Assembly (NCBI GenBank): GCA_030627205.1
Contig: DAOUSN010000006.1
Span: forward strand, 1 to 64,000
Source: Methylococcaceae bacterium
GTDB lineage: Bacteria > Pseudomonadota > Gammaproteobacteria > Methylococcales > Methylomonadaceae
Direction: 5' to 3'
Length of the DNA: 64,000 nt
A program made the position numbers and the translations under genes. How positions within the stretch are numbered: the stretch's first letter is position 1; each line of letters opens with the position of its first letter. The notes under the pieces were generated by a model, which searched no databases, was not told where the DNA came from, and was given only the letters and a program-made list of their open reading frames with translations. Shown in pieces: positions 38,390 through 48,128 of this stretch.

Positions 38390-40396
38390 ATGCCTAAACT
38401 CAATCCTCAACAACAAGCTGCTGTTAAAATTACCGAACACCCTTTATTAGTACTTGCAGGAGCTGGCAGCGGTAAAACCCGAGTTATTACTGAAAAAATT
38501 GCTTATTTAGTTAATAAAGGTTTAGCTGCTCGGCATATTGCTGCACTCACTTTTACCAATAAAGCTGCCCGTGAAATGAAATCACGGGTTGAAAAATTAT
38601 TAGATAGTCAACAAAGTCGCGGTTTACGGGTGTCAACATTTCATTCATTAGGGTTAGATATTTTACGCCGTGAACATAAAATTTTAGAATATAAATCAGG
38701 GATTACATTATTTGACGAATCTGATAAAAAGACCCTATTAAAAAATTTAATTAATCAAGGAGTTGCTAGTTGCGATATTGATGAGATAGATAATTATTCG
38801 ACTCAAATTGGTTCATGGAAAAATGCGCTTATTACTCCAGAGCAGGCAAGTAATCATGCTGACATCTTAACTATAGATGTAGCTAGTTTGTATCACGCTT
38901 ACAATCATAATTTAAAGGCTTATAACGCCGTTGATTTTGATGATTTAATTTTATTACCAGTTTTATTATTTAAACAATTTACAGAAATTTTAGAAAAATG
39001 GCGAAATAAAATTCGCTATTTACTTGTTGATGAATATCAGGATACCAATATTACCCAATACGAATTGGTGCGTTTACTTGCGGGTAATTTAGGGCGTTTT
39101 ACCGTTGTCGGTGATGACGACCAGTCAATTTATGCTTGGCGTGGGGCGCAACCTGAAAATCTATCCCAGCTACAACAAGATTACCCACGTTTAAAAGTTA
39201 TTAAATTAGAGCAAAACTATCGTTCAATGGGACGAATTTTAAAAGTTGCTAACCATTTGATTGCAAATAATCCACATGAATTTGAAAAGCGATTATGGAG
39301 TAAGTTGGGTTATGGGGACGAGCTTAAGGTATTGACTCATAAAGATGAACTAACTGAAGCTCAACAAGTAGTTTCTGAAATTATTCATCATAAATTTCAT
39401 CAAGGTGGTCAATACCACGATTATGCAATTTTATACAGAGGCAATCACCAATCCCGTTTATTTGAACATTGTTTACGTGAAAATAATATCCCTTATTTTA
39501 TTAGCGGTAGTACTTCATTTTTTTCTTATAGCGAAGTCAAAGATGTCATGGGCTATTTGCGTTTATTTATTAATCAGGATGATGATGCGGCATTTTTAAG
39601 AGTAGTGAATACTCCTAGACGAGAAATCGGCCCCACTACTTTAGAAAAATTAGGCGTGTATGCTAATGAACGTCAAATTAGTTTATTTTCGGCTTGTTTT
39701 GAGTTAGGTTTATCACAAAAATTACCTGAAAAAGCAGTAGTACGATTAAATAAGTTTTGTAAATGGGTATTAAGTACGGCAGAATCAATAAAACGGAGCA
39801 ATAATTTAACGATGATTAATACCATATTAAATGATATAGGTTATGAGCAATGGTTAAAAGAAAATAGCAAGACCCCTGAAGCCGCAAAACGTCAGCAAAA
39901 AAATGTGACCGATTTGGTTGACTGGTTAAAACGCATGGGAAAACCAAATGATGGTGAAGCTGAAAAATCATTATCAGAGGTAGTTGCTAAAGTTATGCTG
40001 TTAGATATATTAGAACGCCAAGAAGAAGATAAATCTAATGAGCAAGTGAGTTTAATGACTCTACATGCTGCAAAAGGATTAGAATTTCCACATGTTTTTT
40101 TAATTGGGATGGAAGAGAATTTATTACCTCATCAAAATAGTATTGACACTAATAATATTGAAGAAGAACGTCGCCTTGCTTATGTTGGAATTACTAGGGC
40201 GCAACGGAGTTGTACCTTTAGTTACTGTACGCATCGTAAACGTTATGGGGAAGTATTGGAAACAAAGCCTAGTCGTTTTTTGGATGAATTACCTAAAGAA
40301 GACTTAGAGTGGACAGCTAAAAATCCAATTAATCCTGAAAAAGTTAAACAGCGAGGTAAAGCAAGTTTAGCTCATATAAAAACAATGTTATCGTAA
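38390..40396 (+). CDS. rep: ATP-dependent DNA helicase Rep
   Basis: A 668-residue superfamily 1A helicase, close to the length of E. coli Rep. It starts at ATG 38390 (MPKLNPQQQAAVKI); an upstream TTG extension lacks similarity. Helicase motifs are complete: AGAGSGKTRVI, TFTNKAAREMKSR, LLVDEYQDTN, GDDDQSIYAWRGA, LEQNYRS, LMTLHAAKGLEF and VGITRAQ. Rep clears protein obstacles from replication forks. The tRNA-Arg gene follows 40 bp later. Confidence 0.95.
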   Translation: MPKLNPQQQAAVKITEHPLLVLAGAGSGKTRVITEKIAYLVNKGLAARHIAALTFTNKAAREMKSRVEKLLDSQQSRGLRVSTFHSLGLDILRREHKILEYKSGITLFDESDKKTLLKNLINQGVASCDIDEIDNYSTQIGSWKNALITPEQASNHADILTIDVASLYHAYNHNLKAYNAVDFDDLILLPVLLFKQFTEILEKWRNKIRYLLVDEYQDTNITQYELVRLLAGNLGRFTVVGDDDQSIYAWRGAQPENLSQLQQDYPRLKVIKLEQNYRSMGRILKVANHLIANNPHEFEKRLWSKLGYGDELKVLTHKDELTEAQQVVSEIIHHKFHQGGQYHDYAILYRGNHQSRLFEHCLRENNIPYFISGSTSFFSYSEVKDVMGYLRLFINQDDDAAFLRVVNTPRREIGPTTLEKLGVYANERQISLFSACFELGLSQKLPEKAVVRLNKFCKWVLSTAESIKRSNNLTMINTILNDIGYEQWLKENSKTPEAAKRQQKNVTDLVDWLKRMGKPNDGEAEKSLSEVVAKVMLLDILERQEEDKSNEQVSLMTLHAAKGLEFPHVFLIGMEENLLPHQNSIDTNNIEEERRLAYVGITRAQRSCTFSYCTHRKRYGEVLETKPSRFLDELPKEDLEWTAKNPINPEKVKQRGKASLAHIKTMLS

Positions 40397-40436
40397 TTAT
40401 TTTTATAATCGGTTAGAATAGGTCACTTCATGTCAC

Positions 40437-40513
40437 GCGCCCGTAGCTCAGATGGATAGAGTGCACCCCTCCGGAGGGTGAGGTCGGACGTTCGAATCGT
40501 CTCGGGCGTGCCA
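40437..40513 (+). tRNA. tRNA-Arg (anticodon CCG), CCA encoded
   Basis: Seventy-seven bases fold into a full cloverleaf: acceptor GCGCCCG with CGGGCGT (G1 pairs with U72 as a wobble), D arm with GCTCAGATGGATAGAG, anticodon stem CACCC/GGGTG around CTCCGGA giving CCG, T loop TTCGAAT, discriminator G and encoded CCA. It decodes CGG. clpV begins 17 bp after its end. Confidence 0.95.
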
Positions 40514-40530
40514 TTGATTAGGAAAATCTT

Positions 40531-43266
40531 ATGTCTGATATTAGTCGTATTGCATTGTTTGGAAAATTAAATAGTGTTTGTTATAAATCTATGGAAGGAG
40601 CAGCAGTTTTTTGTAAGTTACGTGGTAATCCCTATGTTGAATTAGTACATTGGTTACATCAACTTTTACAATTACAAGATTCTGATTTACATCAAATCAT
40701 TAAACAATTTAATTTATCTCCCTCAATTATTGCTAAAGATTTCACCAATTTTTTAGATTTATTACCACGTGGTTCTACTTCTATTTCTGATTTATCATCT
40801 CATGTAGAAGAAGCGGTTAAAAGTGGTTGGCTATTTGGAACGTTATTATTTGGTGAATCTCAGGTACGTTCAGGGCATTTGATTGTAGGTATTTTAAAAG
40901 ATCGTGATTTAAAAAATGCGCTATATTCTATTTCTAAAGAATTCGATAAAATTAAATTAGAAACCTTAACTGATTGTTTTGATGAAATAGTCAGTAGCTC
41001 ACCTGAAGAAAACTTACTGGCTCAAGATGGTTCAAATATTAGCAACGGAACAACACCCGGTGAAGTAAGTGGTGCAATTCCTGCAACGCAAATGGGTAGA
41101 CAGGAAGCATTACAACGATTCACGGTTGATTTAACCGCACAAGCTAAAAAAGGTGAAATGGATCCTATTGTTGGCCGCGATGAAGAAATTCGCCAAGTGA
41201 TTGATATTTTAATGCGCCGCCGTCAAAATAATCCCATTCTGACGGGAGAAGCAGGGGTTGGTAAAACAGCCATCGTTGAAGGTTTAGCCCAAAAAATTAT
41301 TGCAGGTGATGTGCCACCTAGTTTAAAAGATGTCACTTTACTTACGTTAGACATAGTGTTGTTGCAAGCAGGGGCGAGTATGAAAGGTGAATTTGAAAAT
41401 CGTCTTCGCCAAGTGATTGATGAGGTTCAAGCTTCTGAAAAACCGATTATCCTGTTTATTGATGAAGCCCATACTTTAGTTGGTGCAGGTGGTACGGCTG
41501 GTACTGGCGATGCTGCAAACCTGTTAAAACCAGCCTTAGCACGTGGAACATTACGCACGATTGCAGCAACTACTTGGGCTGAATATAAAAAATATATTGA
41601 AAAAGACTCCGCGTTAACCAGGCGTTTTGAAGTGGTTCAAGTTAATGAACCTAGTGAAGAAAAAGCGATTTTAATGATGCGTGGTATTGCCTCAGTCATG
41701 GAAAAACATCATCAAGTACAGATATTAGATGAGTCTTTAAAGGCTGCTGTTACTTTGTCCCATCGCTATATTCCTGCACGACAATTGCCTGATAAATCAG
41801 TCAGTTTATTAGACACAGCATGTGCAAGGGTTGCTATTTCTCAACAGGCTGTTCCTGCAGAAGTTGATGATTGTCGTAAACGTATTGATGCTTTAAGCAC
41901 GGAACTAAAAATTATCGCTAAAGAAAAAGTTATCGGTATTGATATTTTAGAACGAGAAACACTTACGACTGAAAAATTAGTTTCTGAAACCCAACGATTA
42001 GAAAGTTTAGAAGAACGTTGGAATACTGAACGGGATTTAGTCACTAAAATTTTAGAATTACGCAAACAATTACACCAGCAAACAATTAAAGTTGAAAACA
42101 CTGGAAATGAGTTAGAAAAAACGGTGAACGAGCTTAAAGAACTCGAAATAAATTCTATCGATAGTGATACTTTGTTAAAGGATTTAAAAACTTTGCAGGC
42201 ACAATTGCATGAGTTTCAAGGTGAATCACCACTGATTTTTCCCAATGTTGATTATCAAGCGGTAGCAACAGTAGTTGGTGATTGGACTGGTATTCCTGTT
42301 GGTAAAATGGTTAAAAATGAAGTCGAAAATATTCTTAACCTTGCTGATAATATTGAAAAACGCATCATTGGTCAGCGTCATGCTTTAGAAATGATTGCTA
42401 AACGAATCCAGACCTCACGAGCAGGTTTAGATAATCCCAACAAACCAGTTGGCGTATTTATGTTAGCTGGAACCTCTGGTGTGGGTAAAACTGAAACGGC
42501 GTTAGCGTTAGCTGAAACCTTGTATGGTGGTGAACAGAATATTATCACTATTAACATGAGCGAATATCAAGAAGCTCATACGGTTTCAAGTTTAAAAGGT
42601 GCGCCCCCAGGTTATGTTGGTTATGGCGAAGGAGGAGTATTAACAGAAGCCGTTAGGAGAAGACCTTATTCGGTGGTGTTATTAGATGAAATCGAAAAAG
42701 CACATTCTGATGTTCATGAAATTTTCTTTCAAGTGTTTGATAAAGGCTGGATGGAAGATGGGGAAGGGCGAGTTATTGATTTTACAAATACCCTTATCTT
42801 ACTAACAACTAATGTAGGCACAGAGTTAATTAGTGATTTATGTGCAAATTCAGATTTAATACCTGAGCCAGAAAGGATTTCTAAAGAGTTACGAACTCCT
42901 TTGTTACAAGTTTTTCCTCCTGCTTTATTGGGTCGTTTGGTGGTGATTCCCTATTATCCATTAAATGATGAGATGATTACCGCAATTACTAAATTACAAT
43001 TAGGACGTATTGAACAGCGTATTATGGAAAATCATAAAATACCGTTTAGTTATGATGATGATGTGATTAAATTAATTTGTGAGCGATGTACTGAACTTGA
43101 AAGCGGTGGGCGGATGATTGATACAATATTAACTAATACTATGCTTCCTAGTATTAGTACCGAATTTTTAACTCGAATGATGGAAGGAAAGATGATAGAA
43201 CAAGTTCATGTTAGTGTGACTAACGGAGAGTTTGCCTATCAATTTGAGTCGTTAAAATTCACTTGA
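40531..43266 (+). CDS. clpV: Type VI secretion ATPase TssH (ClpV)
   Basis: A 911-residue double AAA+ disassembly ATPase that recycles contracted T6SS sheaths. The N-terminal substrate-recognition domain (about 1-160) has the TssH-type sequence MSDISRIALFGKLNSVCYKS, then Walker A GEAGVGKT at 239-246, a coiled middle domain (about 430-560), and a second Walker A GTSGVGKT at 647-654. Length fits ClpV rather than ClpB. No other T6SS component lies within this window. A ribosome-binding AGGAAAA precedes the ATG. Confidence 0.88.
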   Translation: MSDISRIALFGKLNSVCYKSMEGAAVFCKLRGNPYVELVHWLHQLLQLQDSDLHQIIKQFNLSPSIIAKDFTNFLDLLPRGSTSISDLSSHVEEAVKSGWLFGTLLFGESQVRSGHLIVGILKDRDLKNALYSISKEFDKIKLETLTDCFDEIVSSSPEENLLAQDGSNISNGTTPGEVSGAIPATQMGRQEALQRFTVDLTAQAKKGEMDPIVGRDEEIRQVIDILMRRRQNNPILTGEAGVGKTAIVEGLAQKIIAGDVPPSLKDVTLLTLDIVLLQAGASMKGEFENRLRQVIDEVQASEKPIILFIDEAHTLVGAGGTAGTGDAANLLKPALARGTLRTIAATTWAEYKKYIEKDSALTRRFEVVQVNEPSEEKAILMMRGIASVMEKHHQVQILDESLKAAVTLSHRYIPARQLPDKSVSLLDTACARVAISQQAVPAEVDDCRKRIDALSTELKIIAKEKVIGIDILERETLTTEKLVSETQRLESLEERWNTERDLVTKILELRKQLHQQTIKVENTGNELEKTVNELKELEINSIDSDTLLKDLKTLQAQLHEFQGESPLIFPNVDYQAVATVVGDWTGIPVGKMVKNEVENILNLADNIEKRIIGQRHALEMIAKRIQTSRAGLDNPNKPVGVFMLAGTSGVGKTETALALAETLYGGEQNIITINMSEYQEAHTVSSLKGAPPGYVGYGEGGVLTEAVRRRPYSVVLLDEIEKAHSDVHEIFFQVFDKGWMEDGEGRVIDFTNTLILLTTNVGTELISDLCANSDLIPEPERISKELRTPLLQVFPPALLGRLVVIPYYPLNDEMITAITKLQLGRIEQRIMENHKIPFSYDDDVIKLICERCTELESGGRMIDTILTNTMLPSISTEFLTRMMEGKMIEQVHVSVTNGEFAYQFESLKFT

Positions 43267-43280
43267 TAATGTTAGATTAA

Positions 43281-45410
43281 TTAAAAGCCACTTTCACGCC
43301 TAAATAACGCGTAAAAACTATTTTGAATACGTTTAAAAAAACTTTTAGAATCACCTTGTAATACTACCGTTCCTCGTCTAACTCGTTGTAAATCACTAAG
43401 TGGCTCAGAAAGTTTTAAACGAATTTTATAAACACTAATCACTGGTAGTAATTCTTTTTCATTATTTTCTCGCACCGCAACGTTCCCCCCAAACAATGAA
43501 GCAGAATACAAGCTATTCATTGCTCTTACTGATATTCCTTCAATTTCCATCAACTCCACACTAACAACAGGAAAATTTCCGCGTTCTGAGTAAAAATAAC
43601 CTTTAACTCCAATATCAAGACGTGATAAATACTCTTCTTGAAGATAAGCAATTACCTCAAATTCATCTTTTTCTAAAATCGCTAATAGTTGTGTGCCTTC
43701 ACTAATCCAATTTCCCACTTTAATATTTTGGATTTTATCAGCAACTATGCCATTTTTAGATGAGAGTAATTTTAATTTACGTTGTTTTTTTAATAAACTC
43801 CGCAAACGTTGATTTTGAGTAATCAAGCTACTACTAACAATCAACGCTTCTTGGCGCATTTTTTTATTAAATCCCAAAAAAGCACGTTGCCAACTTAATT
43901 CTTGATAACGCCGTTCGACTTGCTGGGTTTCATAACTAAGTTCAGGAGCTTCCATTTCAATTAATAAAGAGCCTTTTTTTACTCTATCATTATTTTTTAT
44001 TTCGATACGCGTTATTTTACCTGATACAGGTGCATACACGGGGGTATAACGTGCTTTAATAAAACCTGCTACTTCGATAGAACTACGCCATGGAATAAAT
44101 GCGAGGCTAATTAATATAAGTAATAACATACTACTGCGTAATGTGGCTTTATTCCAGTGTACCTGTGACCAAAATTTTTGCCAGTGTTTTAATTCATTAA
44201 ATAATGGACGCAAAATAAAATAGATAATTTCAATTAAAAATAAAATAATTCCTAGAACCTTAAAGAAAAAGAAATAAACTAAGGTTGCTATCCCTAAAAA
44301 TAAAAAAAACCTATAAGTCCAAACGGCAAAAGAAAACCCCACTAGTTTCATTTTTATGGTTTCTGGTGGAGTAAAATTTAAACCGAATAATTTTTCTCTT
44401 AACCACCATTTTGCCATCGCAAAGGCACGTGATTCTAAATTAGGAATTCGCAACCAATCAGACATTAAATAATAGCCATCAAAGCGCATCAATGGATTGA
44501 AATTAACCAAAACACTCATAATCCAAGTGGTGGTTGCCAATAAAAAGAAGACACTTTTAAGCATTCCGTCGGCGGCAAGACTCCAACAAAAAAGGCAAAT
44601 AATCGCAATCGCAAGTTCAACGGCAATACCTGCTATACCAATTTTCATCCGCTTTCGGCGAGAATTTAGTTTCCACGCATCACTGGTGTCCGTATATAAC
44701 ACCGGCCAAGCAACTAAAAAAGCAACGCCAATAATCGGAACTTTACAGCCCATTTTTTTAGCGGTATAGGCATGACCTAATTCATGAAATAATTTAATAA
44801 ACCCTAAAGCTAAAATGTAAACGCCAAATCCTTCACTGTTAAAAAAATGTAAAAATGTGCTAATAAACGCATCAATTTGTCTAAAGGCTAGAAATAAACC
44901 CACCCACATTAATAATCCTAAAAACATAAAAACAGGTGTTGTTCCTAGCCAAGCTACATAATGAATAGTGTTACTTAAAAAGAGGTCGGGTTTCCAAAAA
45001 GGAATTCTAAAAAACAAATAACTTTTGGCTAAATAACTTAACCAACCTTTTTGTTTAGTTTTTAAGTGCTGTTGTGAATACCAGTTTTTTTGACTATCAT
45101 CACCTAAGGCTAAATTATTGAGTCTTAAAAAGGCAAATAATTGCCTGACTTCTTCAATAGTGACCTCATAACCCATTTTAAGTGTGGCTAATTGGGCGAT
45201 TTTCTCCTCATCTCCCTGACCACAAAATAGCAATAAATTCATTTCTAACTCACCAATCCGAAAATGGCGATTGCTTAAAGGGTCGTGTAACATCCATGAT
45301 GGTGAGCCATCTAAATCCGCTTCCGCAGGGTATAAGTTAAGTTCTTGACGTAATTTTGGCGGTGGTAGTTTTTGTGGTTGCGGTATCTCGCTATCTAAAC
45401 TCCCAGCCAT
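43281..45410 (-). CDS. PqqD-like, M50 metalloprotease and HlyD-type adaptor fusion
   Basis: A 709-residue multidomain membrane protein. Residues about 35-105 resemble a PqqD-like winged helix (LSNRHFRIGELEMNLLLF). The M50/site-2 protease core follows, with HELGH at 209-213 and NFNPLMRFDGYY near 305, in a set of membrane helices. From about 430 a HlyD-type barrel and lipoyl region begins (YAPVSGKITRIEIKNNDRVKKG), placing its end in the periplasm. Similar proteins are annotated as peptide zinc metalloproteases of unknown substrate. It overlaps the upstream gene by 16 bp and ends convergently with clpV. Confidence 0.8.
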   Translation of the reverse strand: MAGSLDSEIPQPQKLPPPKLRQELNLYPAEADLDGSPSWMLHDPLSNRHFRIGELEMNLLLFCGQGDEEKIAQLATLKMGYEVTIEEVRQLFAFLRLNNLALGDDSQKNWYSQQHLKTKQKGWLSYLAKSYLFFRIPFWKPDLFLSNTIHYVAWLGTTPVFMFLGLLMWVGLFLAFRQIDAFISTFLHFFNSEGFGVYILALGFIKLFHELGHAYTAKKMGCKVPIIGVAFLVAWPVLYTDTSDAWKLNSRRKRMKIGIAGIAVELAIAIICLFCWSLAADGMLKSVFFLLATTTWIMSVLVNFNPLMRFDGYYLMSDWLRIPNLESRAFAMAKWWLREKLFGLNFTPPETIKMKLVGFSFAVWTYRFFLFLGIATLVYFFFFKVLGIILFLIEIIYFILRPLFNELKHWQKFWSQVHWNKATLRSSMLLLILISLAFIPWRSSIEVAGFIKARYTPVYAPVSGKITRIEIKNNDRVKKGSLLIEMEAPELSYETQQVERRYQELSWQRAFLGFNKKMRQEALIVSSSLITQNQRLRSLLKKQRKLKLLSSKNGIVADKIQNIKVGNWISEGTQLLAILEKDEFEVIAYLQEEYLSRLDIGVKGYFYSERGNFPVVSVELMEIEGISVRAMNSLYSASLFGGNVAVRENNEKELLPVISVYKIRLKLSEPLSDLQRVRRGTVVLQGDSKSFFKRIQNSFYALFRRESGF

Positions 45411-46744
45411 TGTCTCACCGCAGCAAAAGGTCGTCTAAATAAATAATAATAAAGTGGAACTTGCCGACCATAAATTTTTGCTGTGCCTCGTAGTCCTATT
45501 CGTGGCATTTTATCAGTTGATAAAAAATTAGCTCTAGCTCTAAAAGCAAATAAACCATCAGGAGATACTTCTGCTTGAAAATTAACATAAGATAAATGCG
45601 CTGGATGAGAAATTTCAGGGGAAACATTTAAAAATAAATCAATTTTAGCCTGTTTAGGTAATTTAATACTATCACCGACAGCAAGCCACATTTCCAGTTC
45701 AGCAGAATTTTCTTTGGCAATAGTCAATAAACGTTCGCCCAGTTGAACAGGTTTGCCTTCTAATTCATAAGCATCTGGAACAATCGCTATTCCTGATGCT
45801 TCTGCATGAATAGTAATTCGTCTTAATAATGATTTTATATAATTAACCTCAGCATTACGTTGTTCAATTCGTGCCGCTAACATGGGGATTTCCGCCGAGG
45901 CATTATTATCTAATACCGAGCTTTGTTCTGTACGTCTATATTCCGCTTTAGCAATTTCAAGTTCTTGTGTAGCGACATCAATACGTGATTGTAGTTCGGT
46001 ATCATCTAAACTAATAAGTAAAGAATTTTTAGCGACGGTTTTATTAGGCAAAGCAAAAACTTTACTAATAACACCTGTTAATGGAGCGCGAACAACAATT
46101 GGATCTTTTGGGACAACCTCGGCTTGGGCTAACACTGATAAGGTGACAGGAATAAATAAAATAGCAATTAGTCCAGTCGCTAAAACAACCCAAATGATAG
46201 TTTTTACTTGTTTTAACCCACTAAAAATGGAATGTTTTTTATGAAATAATAATTCAACTGAATGTGAAACTGCATTTCGCCAATAATCTAACAATCTTAA
46301 TTCATCTGTTTGCCAGATTTCTAATCGGGCTAATAACAACCCTCCTAAATATTCACCATCGGCAGATAATAATGGTAACCATAAAACTTCAGGTGGTAAA
46401 AATTCATCCCAGCTTGTTAGTTGTTCATTAGTAAAACGACAAATATTATGCTCTTTATTAATAATTGACGGCTCAATTAAATTTTTTGAGCTAATGAGTT
46501 TACACAGGGATTTAAGCCAAATATAAAAAGGGGCTTCTTTAACAGGAGTGGGGATGCCTGAAATTGCTTCAATTTTCTTATAACCACGAAAATGACGGTA
46601 AAAAACTGCGATTTGGTAAGGGGCAATTTTTTGACTGTCATTGACTAAAAAATAACCTAACTCAGTTAAAGTAATTTTACTGCGTAATTGTTGTTGTAAT
46701 AGTAAAATATCAGCAATAGCGAGATTATTTTTTATTGTTGACAT
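45395..46744 (-). CDS. HlyD-family adaptor with N-terminal GAF-like domain
   Basis: A 449-residue protein. The first 180 residues look like a cytoplasmic GAF-type domain (WLPLLSADGEYLGGLLLAR). A transmembrane helix follows at about 184-208, then a periplasmic HlyD/EmrA-type adaptor with lipoyl (VRAPLTGVISKVF), coiled hairpin and beta-barrel regions. An adaptor with a cytoplasmic sensor-like domain is uncommon. It overlaps both neighbours by 16-20 bp and is in one operon with them. Confidence 0.8.
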   Translation of the reverse strand: MSTIKNNLAIADILLLQQQLRSKITLTELGYFLVNDSQKIAPYQIAVFYRHFRGYKKIEAISGIPTPVKEAPFYIWLKSLCKLISSKNLIEPSIINKEHNICRFTNEQLTSWDEFLPPEVLWLPLLSADGEYLGGLLLARLEIWQTDELRLLDYWRNAVSHSVELLFHKKHSIFSGLKQVKTIIWVVLATGLIAILFIPVTLSVLAQAEVVPKDPIVVRAPLTGVISKVFALPNKTVAKNSLLISLDDTELQSRIDVATQELEIAKAEYRRTEQSSVLDNNASAEIPMLAARIEQRNAEVNYIKSLLRRITIHAEASGIAIVPDAYELEGKPVQLGERLLTIAKENSAELEMWLAVGDSIKLPKQAKIDLFLNVSPEISHPAHLSYVNFQAEVSPDGLFAFRARANFLSTDKMPRIGLRGTAKIYGRQVPLYYYLFRRPFAAVRQWLGV

Positions 46745-47537
46745 CAGTAGGACTCTTAACCGTTGTAAATTTTATCTCACCGCTCATACCTGGTAATAAT
46801 GCCTTCGGATGATCAATTAATTTTCCAATGACACGAATAGTTTGGCTGACAGGATCAATTGTTCCCACATTACGATCAATTTTAGCTTTGATAGGCGTTG
46901 GATATTCATCTAATTTAATTGAAAACACCGTACCCTTAGGTATTGTTTTTAATCGTCGCGAAGGAATAACCATTTCAATTTCAAGACTAGTTGTATCAAT
47001 AAGTTCCAGCAAAGGCTCACCTTCTTTTACATATTGATATGCTTGGGCTATTTTATTAGAAATGATTGCCGAAAAAGGAGCTTTAATTGTACAATTAGCT
47101 AATACAGCTAAAGTTTGATTTAATTCGGCTTTTTGAATTGCAACCTCGGATTTTGACAAGGTTACATCTAATAAACTAATATTTTTATAACTAGCTAACT
47201 TGGTATTAACAGCAAGTTTGCTTTGCGCGGCGCTCAGTTTAGCAACGACTATTGCTTTTGCTGCCGTTTCCATTCGGCAATCAAACTTGGCTATTTTCTG
47301 ACCTTTACTGATTCGTTGTCCATGTGTAACTGGAAAACTGACTAATTTTCCTGATAATCCCGCCGAAATAATGGTGAATCGTCTGGCTCTTAATTGTCCA
47401 CGCAACACATTTCTTAATTTAGGCATGGTCATCGAAACAATAGGTGATTGAATTATGTCATCACTATAAGCGACAGACATAGCTCCAATACATAACCAAA
47501 CTAGAAAGAGAGATTTTAAAAAAAATTTAAGCTTCAT
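46725..47537 (-). CDS. Periplasmic adaptor (RND/HlyD membrane-fusion protein type)
   Basis: A 270-residue secreted or anchored protein with a signal peptide at about residues 7-25. It contains the adaptor features: a split lipoyl domain (GKLVSFPVTHGQRISKGQ and later FSAIISNKIAQAYQYVKEGEPL), a short coiled hairpin and a beta-barrel with DRNVGTIDPVSQTIRVIG. It is short for an RND adaptor. It is the first gene of the operon; no pump or outer-membrane factor is adjacent. Confidence 0.85.
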   Translation of the reverse strand: MKLKFFLKSLFLVWLCIGAMSVAYSDDIIQSPIVSMTMPKLRNVLRGQLRARRFTIISAGLSGKLVSFPVTHGQRISKGQKIAKFDCRMETAAKAIVVAKLSAAQSKLAVNTKLASYKNISLLDVTLSKSEVAIQKAELNQTLAVLANCTIKAPFSAIISNKIAQAYQYVKEGEPLLELIDTTSLEIEMVIPSRRLKTIPKGTVFSIKLDEYPTPIKAKIDRNVGTIDPVSQTIRVIGKLIDHPKALLPGMSGEIKFTTVKSPTDVNNKK

Positions 47538-47618
47538 TTGTCATAATCCAAGAATAAAATTTAGCATTAAGATTTAGGGTATTTATAATAATTTATGGTT
47601 ATTTAATTGTAGCTTGTT

Positions 47619-47642
47619 TAGATTATTTTATAAAATAATCTA
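47619..47642. promoter_or_regulatory. Perfect 24-bp palindrome between divergent operons
   Basis: TAGATTATTTTA and its exact inverse TAAAATAATCTA meet at 47630/47631. It lies in the 218-bp gap between the adaptor operon (minus) and the small membrane protein gene (plus), 82 bp from one start and 114 bp from the other. It may be a regulator-binding site; being AT-only, it may also be chance. Confidence 0.4.
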
Positions 47643-47755
47643 TAAATTCAACTTATTATAGTTTTAGATACTCGCATGAACATAGAAAAATAAATAAATA
47701 TTAACCAGTTGCTATAATTATAGCCAATTTATCAAGTTTTTATAGGAATTAAACC

Positions 47756-48121
47756 ATGGGTTTTATCACCGCTTTACCTTGGAATTTTGTCATCATTATA
47801 GCTCTTATTGCTCTTCATGAAATGGCTATTCCTATTGAAGGTGTTATTGAGCAAACTTTATTTGTACTTTATTTAGGTGCATTAATTTTTGGTTTTATTA
47901 ATAGTTCTAATATTTCACCTAATAATTTTACTCTATTAATTATTCGTTCAACCACGTCGGTTGCTGTTGCCAGTGGTTTTAGTAGTTATCTCTGGTGGGG
48001 AACAGAAAATGGACTATCTTTTATTTATGCGATAGGCCTTGCTATTGTGATGATTAACTCGATCATTTCACCGATTAATAGCTTTAAAACTGCTTTAAGA
48101 GATTTTCATACCGCAGAGTAA
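47756..48121 (+). CDS. Small four-helix membrane protein, function unknown
   Basis: A 121-residue hydrophobic protein with predicted helices at about residues 9-20, 34-50, 62-80 and 88-106. I recognise no family. It is followed after 7 bp by the M50-type protease gene on the same strand, so they are probably co-transcribed. Confidence 0.6.
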   Translation: MGFITALPWNFVIIIALIALHEMAIPIEGVIEQTLFVLYLGALIFGFINSSNISPNNFTLLIIRSTTSVAVASGFSSYLWWGTENGLSFIYAIGLAIVMINSIISPINSFKTALRDFHTAE

Positions 48122-48128
48122 AATCTAA

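Noticed and set aside
40437-40513. tRNA-Arg as an integration site for a genomic island
   Set aside because: No integrase and no repeat of the tRNA 3' end could be seen downstream.
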